Below are positions 9,552-18,563 of a DNA stretch of 64,000 nt, piece by piece. Position numbers and translations under genes: made by a program. The number at the start of each line of letters is the position of its first letter. Positions within the stretch are counted from its first letter, which is position 1. Origin of the DNA: Rhodocyclaceae bacterium (GTDB lineage Bacteria; Pseudomonadota; Gammaproteobacteria; Burkholderiales; Rhodocyclaceae); NCBI GenBank assembly GCA_016791105.1, contig JAEUNM010000118.1:62001-126000 (forward strand), given 5' to 3'. The notes under the pieces were generated by a model. The model made no database searches. It was given only the letters and a program-made list of their open reading frames with translations, and was not told the origin of the DNA.

Positions 9552-11657
9552 ATGCTTCATTTGCTGCCTGCTGCGCACTTTTCCACCGAGCATTTCATCA
9601 ATCGCGAGTTGTCCTTGCTGGCATTTCAGCGCCGCGTGCTGGCGCAGGCCGCCGATGCCGCCATACCGCTGCTGGAGCGCTTGCGCTTTCTGTGCATCGT
9701 GTCCTCCAACCTGGATGAATTTTTCGAAATCCGCGTCGCCGACCTGCTCGAAAAGGTGCGCATGCGGGTGCTTACCGGCGGGCCGGATGGACGCACGCCG
9801 GTCGATACCCTGCGTGCCGTGGAGGCCGAAGCACGCGCCATCATGACCGAGCAGTACCGCCTGCTGAATGAGGAAATCCTGCCCGAACTGGCCGTCAAGG
9901 GCGTGCACTTCCTGCGCCGCGCAGAATGGACGGAGCAACAGGCGGCCTGGCTGTACGACTATTTCGAGCGCGAAGTGCTGCCGGTACTCACACCCATCGG
10001 ACTCGATCCGGCCCACCCATTCCCGCGCGTACTCAACAAAAGCCTCAATTTCGCGGTGGAACTGGAAGGGCTGGATGCTTTCGGGCGCAATTCCGGCTAT
10101 GCCATCGTGCAGGCACCGCGCACCTTGCCGCGTGTAATCCGGCTCCCGTCCGAAATTGCCGGCATGGAATACGGTTTTGCCTTCCTGTCTTCCATCATGC
10201 ACCAGCATGTCGGCGAACTGTTCGAGGGCATGCAGGTACTGGGCTGCTATCAATTCCGCGTCACGCGCAATTCCGATCTGTTCGTCGATGAGGAAGAAAT
10301 CAAGAATCTGCGCCAGGCCTTGCAGGGCGAATTGCCGCAGCGGCACTACGGCAATGCGGTAAGGCTTGAAGTCGCGGACAATTGTTCGGACAAGATGGCG
10401 GATTTTCTGCTCGGCCAGTTCTCGCTCTATCGGCGCGATCTGTACCGCACGCCGGGGCTGGTGAATCTGGTCCGTCTGATGCAGGTGCCGGACTGGGTGA
10501 ACCGTGCCGACCTCAAATATGCGCCGCACGTCGCCAGTCTGCCCAAGGTATTGCACAAGCACTACGACATTTTCGAATCGCTGCGCAAGCAGGACATCCT
10601 GCTGCATCACCCGTTTCAGAGCTTCGAGCCGGTGCTGCAACTGGTGCGCGCGGCGGTGGACGATCCGCAGGTGGTCGCCGTGAAGATGACGGTTTATCGC
10701 ACCGGAAACGATTCCGAACTGATGGAGTGCCTGGTGCGGGCGGCGCAGAAGGGCAAGGAAATTACCGCGGTAGTGGAACTGATGGCGCGCTTCGACGAAG
10801 AAGCCAACATCAATTGGGCTGCGCGGCTGGAAGAAGCGGGCGCCCACGTCGTGTATGGGGTGTTCGGTTACAAAACCCACGCCAAACTGATGCTGCTGGC
10901 GCGGCGCGAAGATTTGCCGGACGGGCGCAGCGGTTACCGCCGCTATGCGCACCTCGGCACCGGCAATTACCACGCGCGCACGGCCAAGCTCTATACCGAT
11001 TTTGGTTTGCTCACCTGCGACGAAGAAATTTGCGCCGATGTGCACGAAGTGTTCAAGCAACTGACCGGTTTGGGCAAGGCGAGCGACCTGCGCCACCTGT
11101 GGCAGGCGCCGTTTTCGCTGCATCCACGTCTGATCGAGGCGATACGGGCCGAAACCGCGGCCGCACGCGCGGGCCGCAAGGCGCAGATCGTCGCCAAAAT
11201 GAATTCCCTGCTCGAACCGCAAATTATCGAAGCGCTGTACGACGCCTCCGCGGCCGGCGTGAGCGTAGACCTGATCGTGCGCGGGGCCTGCGCGTTGCGC
11301 CCCGGCGTGGAAGGGCTATCGGACAACATACGGGTACGCTCGGTGGTAGGGCGTTTTCTGGAACATTCGCGCATTTTTTACTTTCATGCCGGCGGCGCCG
11401 AACTGGTCTATCTGGCCAGTGCAGACTGGATGGAGCGCAACTTTTTCCGCCGCATCGAGGTGTGCTTTCCGGTGCGCGACGCGAAGCTCAAGCGCCGCGT
11501 GATCAAGGAAGGTCTGCGCCCCTATCTGGCCGACAACTGCCAGGCCTGGGAAATGTCGCCCGACGGTGCTTATCGCCGCCGCACACCGCGCACCACGCGG
11601 CGCGCCGCTCAGGAGGATTTGCAGCGTGAACTGGCCGGTCCGCGCCCAGCCGACTGA
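9552..11657 (+). CDS. ppk1: polyphosphate kinase 1
   Basis: The product makes inorganic polyphosphate from ATP, reversibly, through a phosphohistidine intermediate. The 701-residue length fits PPK1. The N domain starts FINRELSLLAFQRRVL. The catalytic region holds YKTHAKLMLL (H443, matching the autophosphorylated histidine of E. coli PPK), then YAHLGTGNYHARTAKLYTDFG. ADWMERNFFRRIEVCFPV lies near the C terminus. A frame opens earlier, at 9495, but homology begins at the ATG at 9552. A CGGAG lies 13 nt upstream of that ATG. No exopolyphosphatase (ppx) gene is adjacent in the window. Confidence 0.97.
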   Translation: MLHLLPAAHFSTEHFINRELSLLAFQRRVLAQAADAAIPLLERLRFLCIVSSNLDEFFEIRVADLLEKVRMRVLTGGPDGRTPVDTLRAVEAEARAIMTEQYRLLNEEILPELAVKGVHFLRRAEWTEQQAAWLYDYFEREVLPVLTPIGLDPAHPFPRVLNKSLNFAVELEGLDAFGRNSGYAIVQAPRTLPRVIRLPSEIAGMEYGFAFLSSIMHQHVGELFEGMQVLGCYQFRVTRNSDLFVDEEEIKNLRQALQGELPQRHYGNAVRLEVADNCSDKMADFLLGQFSLYRRDLYRTPGLVNLVRLMQVPDWVNRADLKYAPHVASLPKVLHKHYDIFESLRKQDILLHHPFQSFEPVLQLVRAAVDDPQVVAVKMTVYRTGNDSELMECLVRAAQKGKEITAVVELMARFDEEANINWAARLEEAGAHVVYGVFGYKTHAKLMLLARREDLPDGRSGYRRYAHLGTGNYHARTAKLYTDFGLLTCDEEICADVHEVFKQLTGLGKASDLRHLWQAPFSLHPRLIEAIRAETAAARAGRKAQIVAKMNSLLEPQIIEALYDASAAGVSVDLIVRGACALRPGVEGLSDNIRVRSVVGRFLEHSRIFYFHAGGAELVYLASADWMERNFFRRIEVCFPVRDAKLKRRVIKEGLRPYLADNCQAWEMSPDGAYRRRTPRTTRRAAQEDLQRELAGPRPAD

Positions 11658-11725
11658 GGCCCCTGCTCAAGCCTGGCCCTGGGCTGCCGTAACACGATCA
11701 TCCGTTACATCAAGCCCTGCCCTTC

Positions 11726-12163
11726 ATGCGCCACGCCCCCTTATTGCTGCTGCTGCTTAGCCTGACCGCCTGTGACAAGCTCGGCATTCCGGATGCGGCC
11801 AAAACGGCGGCCATGGAAGAAGCGGACGGCAAGGCAGTCGGCGCGGCCTGCCGTCACGCCGGCCGCGCCATCGAAGACTGTTTCACGATGAATCCCAAAG
11901 CGCCGCGATCGGCGGTATTCGCCGGCTGGAAAGACATGAACGACTACATGACGGAAAACAAGATCGACGTCGTGCAGCCGGTCGTGCCGCGGGCCGAGCC
12001 GGACGTCAAAAAGAAGAAGCGGAAAAAATCCAGCGACAGCCAGACCGAACATGCCGGCGGCGAGGCGGCTGGCAGCGAATCCGAAGGCAGTTCAAAGCGA
12101 GAAGAAGCCCCCGGCAAGGGCGCGCACGCATCCAACGCGCGGCGTGGGCGGCTGGAAAGCTGA
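11726..12163 (+). CDS. putative lipoprotein with lysine-rich tail
   Basis: The 145-residue product begins with a short leucine-rich signal sequence ending in LTAC, a lipobox, so Cys16 should be lipidated after cleavage. The mature part has a small conserved-looking domain with two more cysteines (CRHAGRAIEDC). It then becomes low complexity, with a KKKKRKK cluster and Ser/Glu/Gly-rich sequence. It lies 68 bases after ppk and may be read from the same transcript. The function is unknown. Confidence 0.7.
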   Translation: MRHAPLLLLLLSLTACDKLGIPDAAKTAAMEEADGKAVGAACRHAGRAIEDCFTMNPKAPRSAVFAGWKDMNDYMTENKIDVVQPVVPRAEPDVKKKKRKKSSDSQTEHAGGEAAGSESEGSSKREEAPGKGAHASNARRGRLES

Positions 12164-12172
12164 GAGTTTGTT

Positions 12173-12192
12173 GCGCGGCGGCACGGCCGCGC
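12173..12192. terminator. GC-rich hairpin between convergent genes
   Basis: GCGCGGC and GCCGCGC form a 7-bp stem around a 6-nt loop between the ends of the lipoprotein gene and the convergent SNase-like gene. There is no T run on either strand, so its role as a terminator is inferred from its position. Confidence 0.35.
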
Positions 12193-12204
12193 CAGGGGAC
12201 GCCC

Positions 12205-12696
12205 TTATTCTGCGCGGGTAGATTCGGGTTCGCCGCGCAACATGTCGAGCAGATCGCGCCCGCCTATGCGCACACGGGCGAGCAAATTGCCGGCCGAGTC
12301 CGTTCCTTGCGGTTCTATGCTGACTTCGCCGGTATCGAGCATTTGTTGCAACTTCTGCTTGGCCACGCCGGAAGCCGGATGCCCGAATTCCGGACCATCC
12401 ATGCCCATTACCTGTACGCGCTGGCCATTCGCGAAAAAGCTGCGGCCATCCACGGCATACATGCGTTCGGCGAGCGGCTTGAGTGGCCGCACGGGGGTGG
12501 CCGCATCGACGTCGGCGCGCGCATAGCCGGACTGGCGCACGTCTGCACTGCGGTAGCGCGCGTGATTGACGGTGGGAGAAACTTTGTAGCCCTTTTTCTC
12601 GCGTGCCTGGACGCTGGGGGCTGCTGCGGACAGCAGTAAAATCGAGGAAAGCAGTACCACAGAGCCTAGTGACCGAGCCGGCGAGCGTTTACGCAT
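12205..12696 (-). CDS. secreted SNase-like (thermonuclease fold) protein, probably catalytically impaired
   Basis: A signal peptide (RKRSPARSLGS followed by a Leu/Ser core ending SVQA) leads to about 130 mature residues. The C-terminal part, GQRVQVMGMDGPEFGH to GNLLARVRIGGRDLLDML, resembles the staphylococcal nuclease fold. The acidic pair in MDGPE is kept. The positions usually occupied by the catalytic arginines appear as Gln (VQV) and Asn (GNLLA). I chose the ATG at 12696 because AGGGAGAAC precedes it and the signal peptide starts there; the frame extends upstream to 12801. It is probably periplasmic, and nuclease activity is doubtful. Confidence 0.7.
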   Translation of the reverse strand: MRKRSPARSLGSVVLLSSILLLSAAAPSVQAREKKGYKVSPTVNHARYRSADVRQSGYARADVDAATPVRPLKPLAERMYAVDGRSFFANGQRVQVMGMDGPEFGHPASGVAKQKLQQMLDTGEVSIEPQGTDSAGNLLARVRIGGRDLLDMLRGEPESTRAE

Positions 12697-12818
12697 CGAG
12701 TTCTCCCTTGTGTCTCCGTTGCAACAGGCGTGAAATATTACACATCTATTGCAAGAGCGCAAATTTTTGCGCCGCGACAAATATCTAGCCCGCGGCACCA
12801 CTTGAATCAGGACCTTGA

Positions 12819-13166
12819 ATGCTTACCATCTACGGCATCAAAAATTGCGACACCATGAAGAAGGCAATGGCCTGGCTGGACCAGCATGGCATCGAATACC
12901 AGTTTCACGACTACAAGAAGTCCGGCGTGCCGCTGCAGCGCCTGCAGGCCTGGCTGGCCCGCGCCGGCTGGGAAACATTGGTAAATCGGCGCGGCCCCAC
13001 CTTCCGCAAACTGCCGCCGGAGCGGCAGAACATAGCGGACGCTGCCGCCGCGGTGGCTTTGCTGGAACAGTTCCCGAGCGCCATCAAGCGCCCGGTAATC
13101 GAAGCCGGGACCGAACTGCTGGTTGGCTACGATCCTGACGAATACACACGGGTTTTCGGCAAATGA
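12819..13166 (+). CDS. ArsC/Spx-family reductase-like protein (YffB type)
   Basis: The 115-residue product has the thioredoxin-like ArsC/Spx fold. The N-terminal motif YGIKNCDTMKKAMAWL carries a single active-site-like cysteine (C10). RGPTFRKLP lies in the middle and IKRPVIE near the C terminus. These match the YffB/Yfgd-like group of ArsC relatives, which are often annotated as arsenate reductase without proof. Its stop overlaps the hslO start by 4 bases (ATGA), so the two are translationally coupled. The pairing with a redox-regulated chaperone suggests a thiol role rather than arsenic detoxification. Confidence 0.88.
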   Translation: MLTIYGIKNCDTMKKAMAWLDQHGIEYQFHDYKKSGVPLQRLQAWLARAGWETLVNRRGPTFRKLPPERQNIADAAAAVALLEQFPSAIKRPVIEAGTELLVGYDPDEYTRVFGK

Positions 13167-14047
13167 GCGCAAATACTGAAGCCGGCGTGGTGCGCCGCTT
13201 CCTGTTCGAACAACGCGACATACGCGGCGTGCACGTGCGCCTGACGGATGCGTGGCGTGCCATGCAGGCCGGCCGCGGCTATCCCGACGCAGTGCGCGCA
13301 TTGCTCGGCGAACTGTGCGCCGTGACGGTCATCATCGCCAGCCAGCTCAAACAGCCCGGCCGTTTGTCCGTGCAGATGCAGGGCAGCGGACCGGTGAGCC
13401 TGCTGGTAATCGACTGCGACCGCGAGCTGAAAATGCGCGGCATGGCGCGCGCCGCGGCCGGCGCGGCGGCGGGCAGCGTGGGGGAATTGCTGGGCGACGG
13501 CAAACTTGCCATCACGCTATTGCCCGACCACGTGCAACAGCCTTATCAAAGCATCGTGCCGCTGCAGGGCTCTGGCGTGGCCGAAATATTCGAGCATTTT
13601 CTCGAACAGTCGGAACAGGCTGCTTCGGCCTTGTGGCTGGCTGCGGACGCCGACTGCGCAAGCGGGCTGTTCCTGCAGCAAATGCCCGGCGCAGCGGCGC
13701 TGGACCCGGATACCTGGGCACGCCTCACGCAGCTTGCCGCCACCGTCACGCGCGCCGAACTGCTCGAGCTTGATGCCGAAACTCTGATCCGGCGACTATT
13801 TGCAGAGGACGTGGCGGCTGCCGAAGTGCGCCTGTTCGGCCCGCACGGCGTGTGCTTCCACTGCCCGAAGGACTGGACCAAGGTGCGCAACATGTTGCGC
13901 TCGCTGGGCAAGTCGGAAGTCCAATCCATCCTCGCCGAACATGGCGAAGTGGTGGTGCACGACGACATTTGCAACCACGAATACCGGCTCGACGCGGCGG
14001 GCGTGGCGGCGCTGTTCGAAGAGCGCGATTGCGGTACGGATGACTGA
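13163..14047 (+). CDS. hslO: Hsp33 family redox-regulated chaperone with atypical cysteine set
   Basis: The 294-residue product matches Hsp33, a holdase normally switched on by oxidation of a zinc-bound CxC...CxxC cluster. The N-terminal domain is typical (LLGELCAVTVIIASQLK, GRLSVQMQGSGPVSLLVIDC). The C-terminal linker and zinc region differ. The first pair reads CFHCPKDW (C231, C234) and the second reads HDDICNHEY, with only C270 present. By alignment, the second cysteine of CxC and the first of CxxC are replaced by Lys and Asp, leaving two of the four usual ligands plus C231. Metal binding and the redox switch may therefore work differently. Confidence 0.92.
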   Translation: MSANTEAGVVRRFLFEQRDIRGVHVRLTDAWRAMQAGRGYPDAVRALLGELCAVTVIIASQLKQPGRLSVQMQGSGPVSLLVIDCDRELKMRGMARAAAGAAAGSVGELLGDGKLAITLLPDHVQQPYQSIVPLQGSGVAEIFEHFLEQSEQAASALWLAADADCASGLFLQQMPGAAALDPDTWARLTQLAATVTRAELLELDAETLIRRLFAEDVAAAEVRLFGPHGVCFHCPKDWTKVRNMLRSLGKSEVQSILAEHGEVVVHDDICNHEYRLDAAGVAALFEERDCGTDD

Positions 14048-14128
14048 GCCCAGCCCGCCACCTTCCGCCCTGCCCATGTCCCCTGCAACCCGGCCCTGCG
14101 CCGCACTTGCTTGGTCGCGCTGCTGAGC

Positions 14129-14890
14129 ATGGCCGCCCGCCACAGCATAGAAACCAGCGAGCACGGCGGCGTGCGCTACCTGCACTTCGGTTCACCCTGG
14201 ATACAGGGCGCCATGCGGGTGGCGCGACCTTTCGCGCTGGAACTGGAATACACGCGCGAAATGATGGCCGCGCTATTGCTGCACCCCGACCCGGAATGGC
14301 CCGAATCGGTGTTGCTGGTTGGTCTGGGCGCCGGCTCTCTGGCCAAATTTCTGTACCGTCACCGCCCGCGCGCCACGCTGCACGCGGTAGAAATCAATCC
14401 GGAAGTAGTGACCATCGCGCACAGCCGCTTCAGGCTGCCGGCGCCCGACGAGCGCTTCGAAATATTCACCGCCGACGCGGCGCGCTGGCTGCCCGCCTGC
14501 CCGCGGCGCTACGACCTCATTCTGGTGGATGGCTTCGATCCGCGTGCCCGCGCCGGTGCGCTCGAACGCCTGCCGTTCTACCAAAGCTGCCAGGAACATT
14601 TGACCCGGCAGGGCCTGTGCGTCACCAATCTGTTTGCCGGCACGCGCGGCTATGCGGGCGCGGTGGAGCGCCTGCGCGAGGCCTTCCGCGGCCGCGTGCT
14701 GGCGTTTCCGTCCTGCGATACGGGCAATGCCGTGGCCTTCGCGGCCAGCGGCGAAAAAATCCTGTGGACCCTGGACGAATTGCGCACCCACGCCCTCTTG
14801 CTCATGCAGGCCACGCGGCTCAACCTGCAGGCCACGCTGACGCGGCTGGAAGCCGCACAAACCTGTCCCGCCGGCAAATTACGCTTGTAG
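14129..14890 (+). CDS. spermidine synthase-like SAM-dependent protein
   Basis: The 254-residue product has the Rossmann methyltransferase fold of the spermidine synthase family. Visible motifs are VLLVGLGAGSLAKFLYRH (nucleoside-binding glycine loop), LHAVEINPEVV (acidic ribose-binding residue) and YDLILVDGFDP. It is shorter than true spermidine synthases, lacks an obvious polyamine-pocket signature and has no partner speD. The actual aminopropyl or methyl acceptor is unknown. The frame opens at a TTG at 14111; I prefer the ATG at 14129, though neither has a clear ribosome site. Confidence 0.78.
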   Translation: MAARHSIETSEHGGVRYLHFGSPWIQGAMRVARPFALELEYTREMMAALLLHPDPEWPESVLLVGLGAGSLAKFLYRHRPRATLHAVEINPEVVTIAHSRFRLPAPDERFEIFTADAARWLPACPRRYDLILVDGFDPRARAGALERLPFYQSCQEHLTRQGLCVTNLFAGTRGYAGAVERLREAFRGRVLAFPSCDTGNAVAFAASGEKILWTLDELRTHALLLMQATRLNLQATLTRLEAAQTCPAGKLRL

Positions 14891-15080
14891 ACGCCTGGAC
14901 TTAGGCTCGTTGCGCAGTCGCAACAGGCATGACGAATGGCATGGCCATCACATAGCGAGGCGCTAGACTAACAAGCGCTCCGGACCGCGCCGCACACCTG
15001 CTCGCGGCGGCCGGAGGGCCAAGGCTCAGGACACCGCGCACATAATTTCCGTTCCTCCGGGACGCGCGCATCCGGCCGGG

Positions 15081-15120
15081 CAGCCCACCGGCGCCGCGGA
15101 GCTTGTGCGCCGGTGGGCTG
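15081..15120. other. 14-bp perfect inverted repeat (hairpin)
   Basis: CAGCCCACCGGCGC at 15081-15094 pairs perfectly with 15107-15120 across a 12-nt loop. It lies 52 bases before the preferred start of the penicillin-binding-protein gene and includes an earlier in-frame GTG at 15113. This argues against that GTG as the start. No T run follows. It may shape the 5' leader of the downstream mRNA or end transcription from upstream. Confidence 0.55.
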
Positions 15121-15172
15121 TCTACGCAAGGGGCATTTCGCAGCATTGCCCGGAGGACGGTGGCGGGTAAGC

Positions 15173-18100
15173 GTGAGCAGTTCAGGCAGCATAGGTAATA
15201 CCCCGCTTGCGGGGCGCAAAAAGCGTTCCGCATGGCGCAAGTTCTGGATCGGTCTGGCGCTGTTGGTCCTGCTCCTGCTGGTTGCGGCGGCCGTTTCGGC
15301 ATGGTACGAAATTCGGCAATCGCGCCTGCAGGCGCGCTACTTTTCCGAATTTGCCGGCAATTCCGGCTTCCGCCTCGAAGCGGGGCCGAATCCCGATCTT
15401 TGGCTGCCGCGCAATGGCCCCTACGACTTGCGTCTGGGTTACGGCCAAATGAAATACGCGTTGCCACAAATCGAGCAGGCCGGTTTCGAAATTGAACGGC
15501 AGGCACGCCAATCCGCCGGTTTTGCGGAATTGGTCGGGCGCGGCATTTATCCCATATACCGCGAAAAAACCGCAGCCGGACTGACGCTCATCGATCGCAG
15601 CGGCCAGGTGCTGTATTCAGAGCGCTACCCGGAGCGGCGTTTCGATACGTTCGACGCCATCCCCGGCGTACTCGTGAATGCCCTCATTTATGTCGAAAAC
15701 CGCGAATTGCTGAATGCCGACCTGCCGCCCATGCACAACCCGGCCGTGGAGTGGGACCGCGCTGTGTGGGCGGTGTTCACACAGGCCTGGCGCAAGGTGG
15801 ATCCGGACACGCCGCGCGCGGGCGGCAGCACGCTCGCCACGCAGATCGAAAAATTCCGTCACTCGCCCGGCGGACGCACGCATGACGCGGGCGAAAAACT
15901 GCGCCAGATGGTTTCGGCTTCGCTGCGCGCCTATCGCGAAGGGCCGGATACGCGCGCCGCGCGCAAGCTCATCGCGCTGGATTTTCTGAATTCCGTTCCG
16001 CTCGGCGCAGTGCCCGGACATGGCGAAGTGATAGGCATAGGCGACGGCATGTACGCCTGGTTCGGGCGCGATTTCGACACCCTGCGGCAACTGCTGGCGC
16101 ATCCCGAAAGCCGGCCTGCGGAGGCCGGCCAGTACTTCAAGGAAGTGCTGGCCCTCATCATCGCGCAGCGCCGGCCCAGCGATTTGCTGGGCGAATCCGG
16201 TACGCGTCTGGAAGCGCTCACCGACTCCTACTTGCGTCTGCTCGAGCGCGAACAGCTCATACCGACCGCCCTGCGCGATGCCGCGCTGGCGGCACGCCTT
16301 GCGCCGCGGCGCGATCCGCTGCATCTGGAGCCGGTGTCTTTCGTCGAGCGCAAGGCCGTCAATGCAACGCGCCTGGCGGTGGCCAAACTGCTCGGCGTGG
16401 ATGACCTGTATGCGCTGGATCGCTACGACCTCAGCGTGCGCACCACCCTGGATGGCAACGCGCAGCAGCGCATTACGCAATTTCTGAATGACCTCAAGTC
16501 GGCCGATTTCGTCGCCGCACGCGGATTCAAGGCACACCAGCTACTGGAGCACGGCGACCCGGCCGATGTGCGCTACAGCTTTACGCTGTACGAAGTGGCG
16601 CCGCAGGGCAATTTGCTTCGCGTGCAGGCGGACAATCTGGACCAGCCGCTGGATATCAACGCCGGCACCAAACTGGACCTGGGGTCCAGCGCGAAATTCC
16701 GCACCCTGGTCACCTATCTGGACGTAATCGCGCAATTGCACGCGCGTCTGACAGCGCTTAGTGAAGAAGAACTTGGTACGGAAAAGCCGCAGCCGAACGA
16801 CCGGCTCACGCTGTGGGCGCTGGGCCATTTGCGCGGCGCCAAGGACAAAGGTCTGCAAGCCATGCTGCAGGCCGCGCTGGAACGCACTTATTCCGCCAAC
16901 CCCGAAGAAGTATTTTTTACCGGCGGCGGCGAGCAGGTATTCGAAAATTTCAAACACGATCAGGACGGCATGGCGCCCACCTTGCGCGAGGCGCTGGCGC
17001 AATCCATCAACCTGCCCTTCATCCGTCTGATGCGCGACCTCGTGCATTACTACGCCTACGAAGCCGCGGGCGCGCCCGGGCGCGGCCTGGCGCAGGGCAG
17101 CGAAGAACTACGGCGGCAATTTCTGGAGCGCTTCGCCGATAAGGAAAGCCGCGGTTTCCTGGCCGGTTTCTGGCACAAGTACCACAACGTGGAAGCCGAC
17201 GAATTGCTCGACACCCTGGCGCGTTCGGTGCAGTCACAGCCGCGCCGCGTGGCGGCCGCGTTCCTGGCGGTCGATCCCGCCATGCCCTTCGGGCGATTTT
17301 CCGAGCTGATGGGCCGCCGCCTGGGCGAGCGCGCGGGCGGCGAGGCGGAGTTGCGCAAAATCCACAAGTCGCTCACGCAAAACCCCTTCAATCTGTCGGA
17401 CTGGGGCTATCTGTCGCGCGTGCACCCGATCGAACTATGGCTGGTGCGCTATCTGGACAAGCACCCGGATGCCAGACTTGACGAGGTTTATGACGCGAGC
17501 GCCGAAGCGCGCCAGGAAGCTTACCGCTGGCTGTTCAAATCCGGCCTGAAGCGCGCCCAGAACGTGCGCATCGCGATGGCCGTGGAAGCCGCCGCATTCG
17601 AAAAAATTACCGCGCAATGGCGCAGCGTGGGCTATCCGTTCGAGCGCCTGGTGCCTTCGCTCGCCACCGCCATAGGCAGTTCGGCAGACCGCCCCGCGGC
17701 GCTGGCGGAATTGATGGGCGTGATTATCAACGGCGGGGTGCGCCGCCCCGTGGTGTCGATAGAGCGCTTCGAATTCGCCGCCGGCACGCCATTCGAAACC
17801 CAGCTCGGACGCCGCAGCGAAGAAGGTACGCGGGTGCTGGATGAAGCGGTCGCAAGTGTCGCTAGAGCGGCCCTGCTGGGCGTGGTGGAACATGGCACGG
17901 CGCGGCGCGTATCGGGCACTTTCCGCAGCGGCGAGGGCGAAGCACTGGCCGTAGGCGGCAAAACCGGCACCGGTGACCACCGCTTCAATATCGTCGGCCC
18001 GGGCGGGCGCAAACTCGAATCGCGCGTGGTCAATCGCGCCGCAACCTTCGCGTTTTTCCTGGGCGATCGGCATTTCGGCACCATTACGGCTTTCGTGCCG

Positions 18101-18517
18101 GGCCGGCGCGCCGCAAATTACGAATTCACTTCGGCCCTGCCGGTACAGGTGCTGAAAACGCTGGAACCGGCATTGCGCGGTCTGGTCGCCGGGCATGAAC
18201 TGAACGACGAGGAATTGCGCGTCGCCATGTCCGGCCCGGCCAAACTTGCCGCCACCACTGTCAAGTCCCCCACCGCGGCAGGCGCTGCCACGGCAGTGAC
18301 GAAAGCAGTCGAGCCCGCGCCGACCGCCAAACCGGATGTGGATCGAGTCAAGACGTCCATCGTGGCGCCCCAACCGAAAGCCGCCGCCCCGGCGCAACCG
18401 GATACCACCAAACCGCTCATTAAAGTCGAGGACAAGCCGGAAACCAAGCCGCCAGGGCAACCTGCCGCACCAGCACCCGATCCCTCACCGCGCAAGGAAC
18501 CGCCCGGTCAGGTTTGA
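15173..18517 (+). CDS. large class A penicillin-binding-protein-like transglycosylase/transpeptidase
   Basis: The 1114-residue product is a single-pass inner-membrane enzyme (TM about 23-44) for peptidoglycan synthesis. The glycosyltransferase 51 domain shows IYVENRELLN (E175, likely catalytic) and AGGSTLATQIEKF (about 217-229). The transpeptidase part shows SSAK (S505-K508), SIN (611-613) and KTGTGD (K930). The gap of about 320 residues between SIN and KTG is far longer than in typical class A enzymes. The C-terminal 110 residues are Pro/Ala/Lys-rich and disordered. I start at the GTG at 15173, 16 nt after GGAGG; an upstream GTG at 15113 lies inside a hairpin. Confidence 0.87.
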   Translation: MSSSGSIGNTPLAGRKKRSAWRKFWIGLALLVLLLLVAAAVSAWYEIRQSRLQARYFSEFAGNSGFRLEAGPNPDLWLPRNGPYDLRLGYGQMKYALPQIEQAGFEIERQARQSAGFAELVGRGIYPIYREKTAAGLTLIDRSGQVLYSERYPERRFDTFDAIPGVLVNALIYVENRELLNADLPPMHNPAVEWDRAVWAVFTQAWRKVDPDTPRAGGSTLATQIEKFRHSPGGRTHDAGEKLRQMVSASLRAYREGPDTRAARKLIALDFLNSVPLGAVPGHGEVIGIGDGMYAWFGRDFDTLRQLLAHPESRPAEAGQYFKEVLALIIAQRRPSDLLGESGTRLEALTDSYLRLLEREQLIPTALRDAALAARLAPRRDPLHLEPVSFVERKAVNATRLAVAKLLGVDDLYALDRYDLSVRTTLDGNAQQRITQFLNDLKSADFVAARGFKAHQLLEHGDPADVRYSFTLYEVAPQGNLLRVQADNLDQPLDINAGTKLDLGSSAKFRTLVTYLDVIAQLHARLTALSEEELGTEKPQPNDRLTLWALGHLRGAKDKGLQAMLQAALERTYSANPEEVFFTGGGEQVFENFKHDQDGMAPTLREALAQSINLPFIRLMRDLVHYYAYEAAGAPGRGLAQGSEELRRQFLERFADKESRGFLAGFWHKYHNVEADELLDTLARSVQSQPRRVAAAFLAVDPAMPFGRFSELMGRRLGERAGGEAELRKIHKSLTQNPFNLSDWGYLSRVHPIELWLVRYLDKHPDARLDEVYDASAEARQEAYRWLFKSGLKRAQNVRIAMAVEAAAFEKITAQWRSVGYPFERLVPSLATAIGSSADRPAALAELMGVIINGGVRRPVVSIERFEFAAGTPFETQLGRRSEEGTRVLDEAVASVARAALLGVVEHGTARRVSGTFRSGEGEALAVGGKTGTGDHRFNIVGPGGRKLESRVVNRAATFAFFLGDRHFGTITAFVPGRRAANYEFTSALPVQVLKTLEPALRGLVAGHELNDEELRVAMSGPAKLAATTVKSPTAAGAATAVTKAVEPAPTAKPDVDRVKTSIVAPQPKAAAPAQPDTTKPLIKVEDKPETKPPGQPAAPAPDPSPRKEPPGQV

Positions 18518-18532
18518 GCCAGGCGCCGCGCC

Positions 18533-18553
18533 GCCGGCCGAACCGCGGCCGGC
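18533..18553. terminator. hairpin between convergent genes
   Basis: GCCGGCCG and CGGCCGGC form an 8-bp stem with a 5-nt loop (AACCG), between the end of the transglycosylase gene and the end of the M20 peptidase gene. There is no T run. A bidirectional terminator role is inferred from its position. Confidence 0.4.
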
Positions 18554-18563
18554 TGAAGGTGGA

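Noticed and set aside
9525..11222. 565-codon minus-strand frame
   Set aside because: It is antisense to ppk, which is unmistakable by its catalytic motifs.
15113..15172. Upstream GTG start of the PBP-like gene
   Set aside because: This GTG lies inside the right arm of a 14-bp hairpin and has no ribosome site. The GTG at 15173 fits better.
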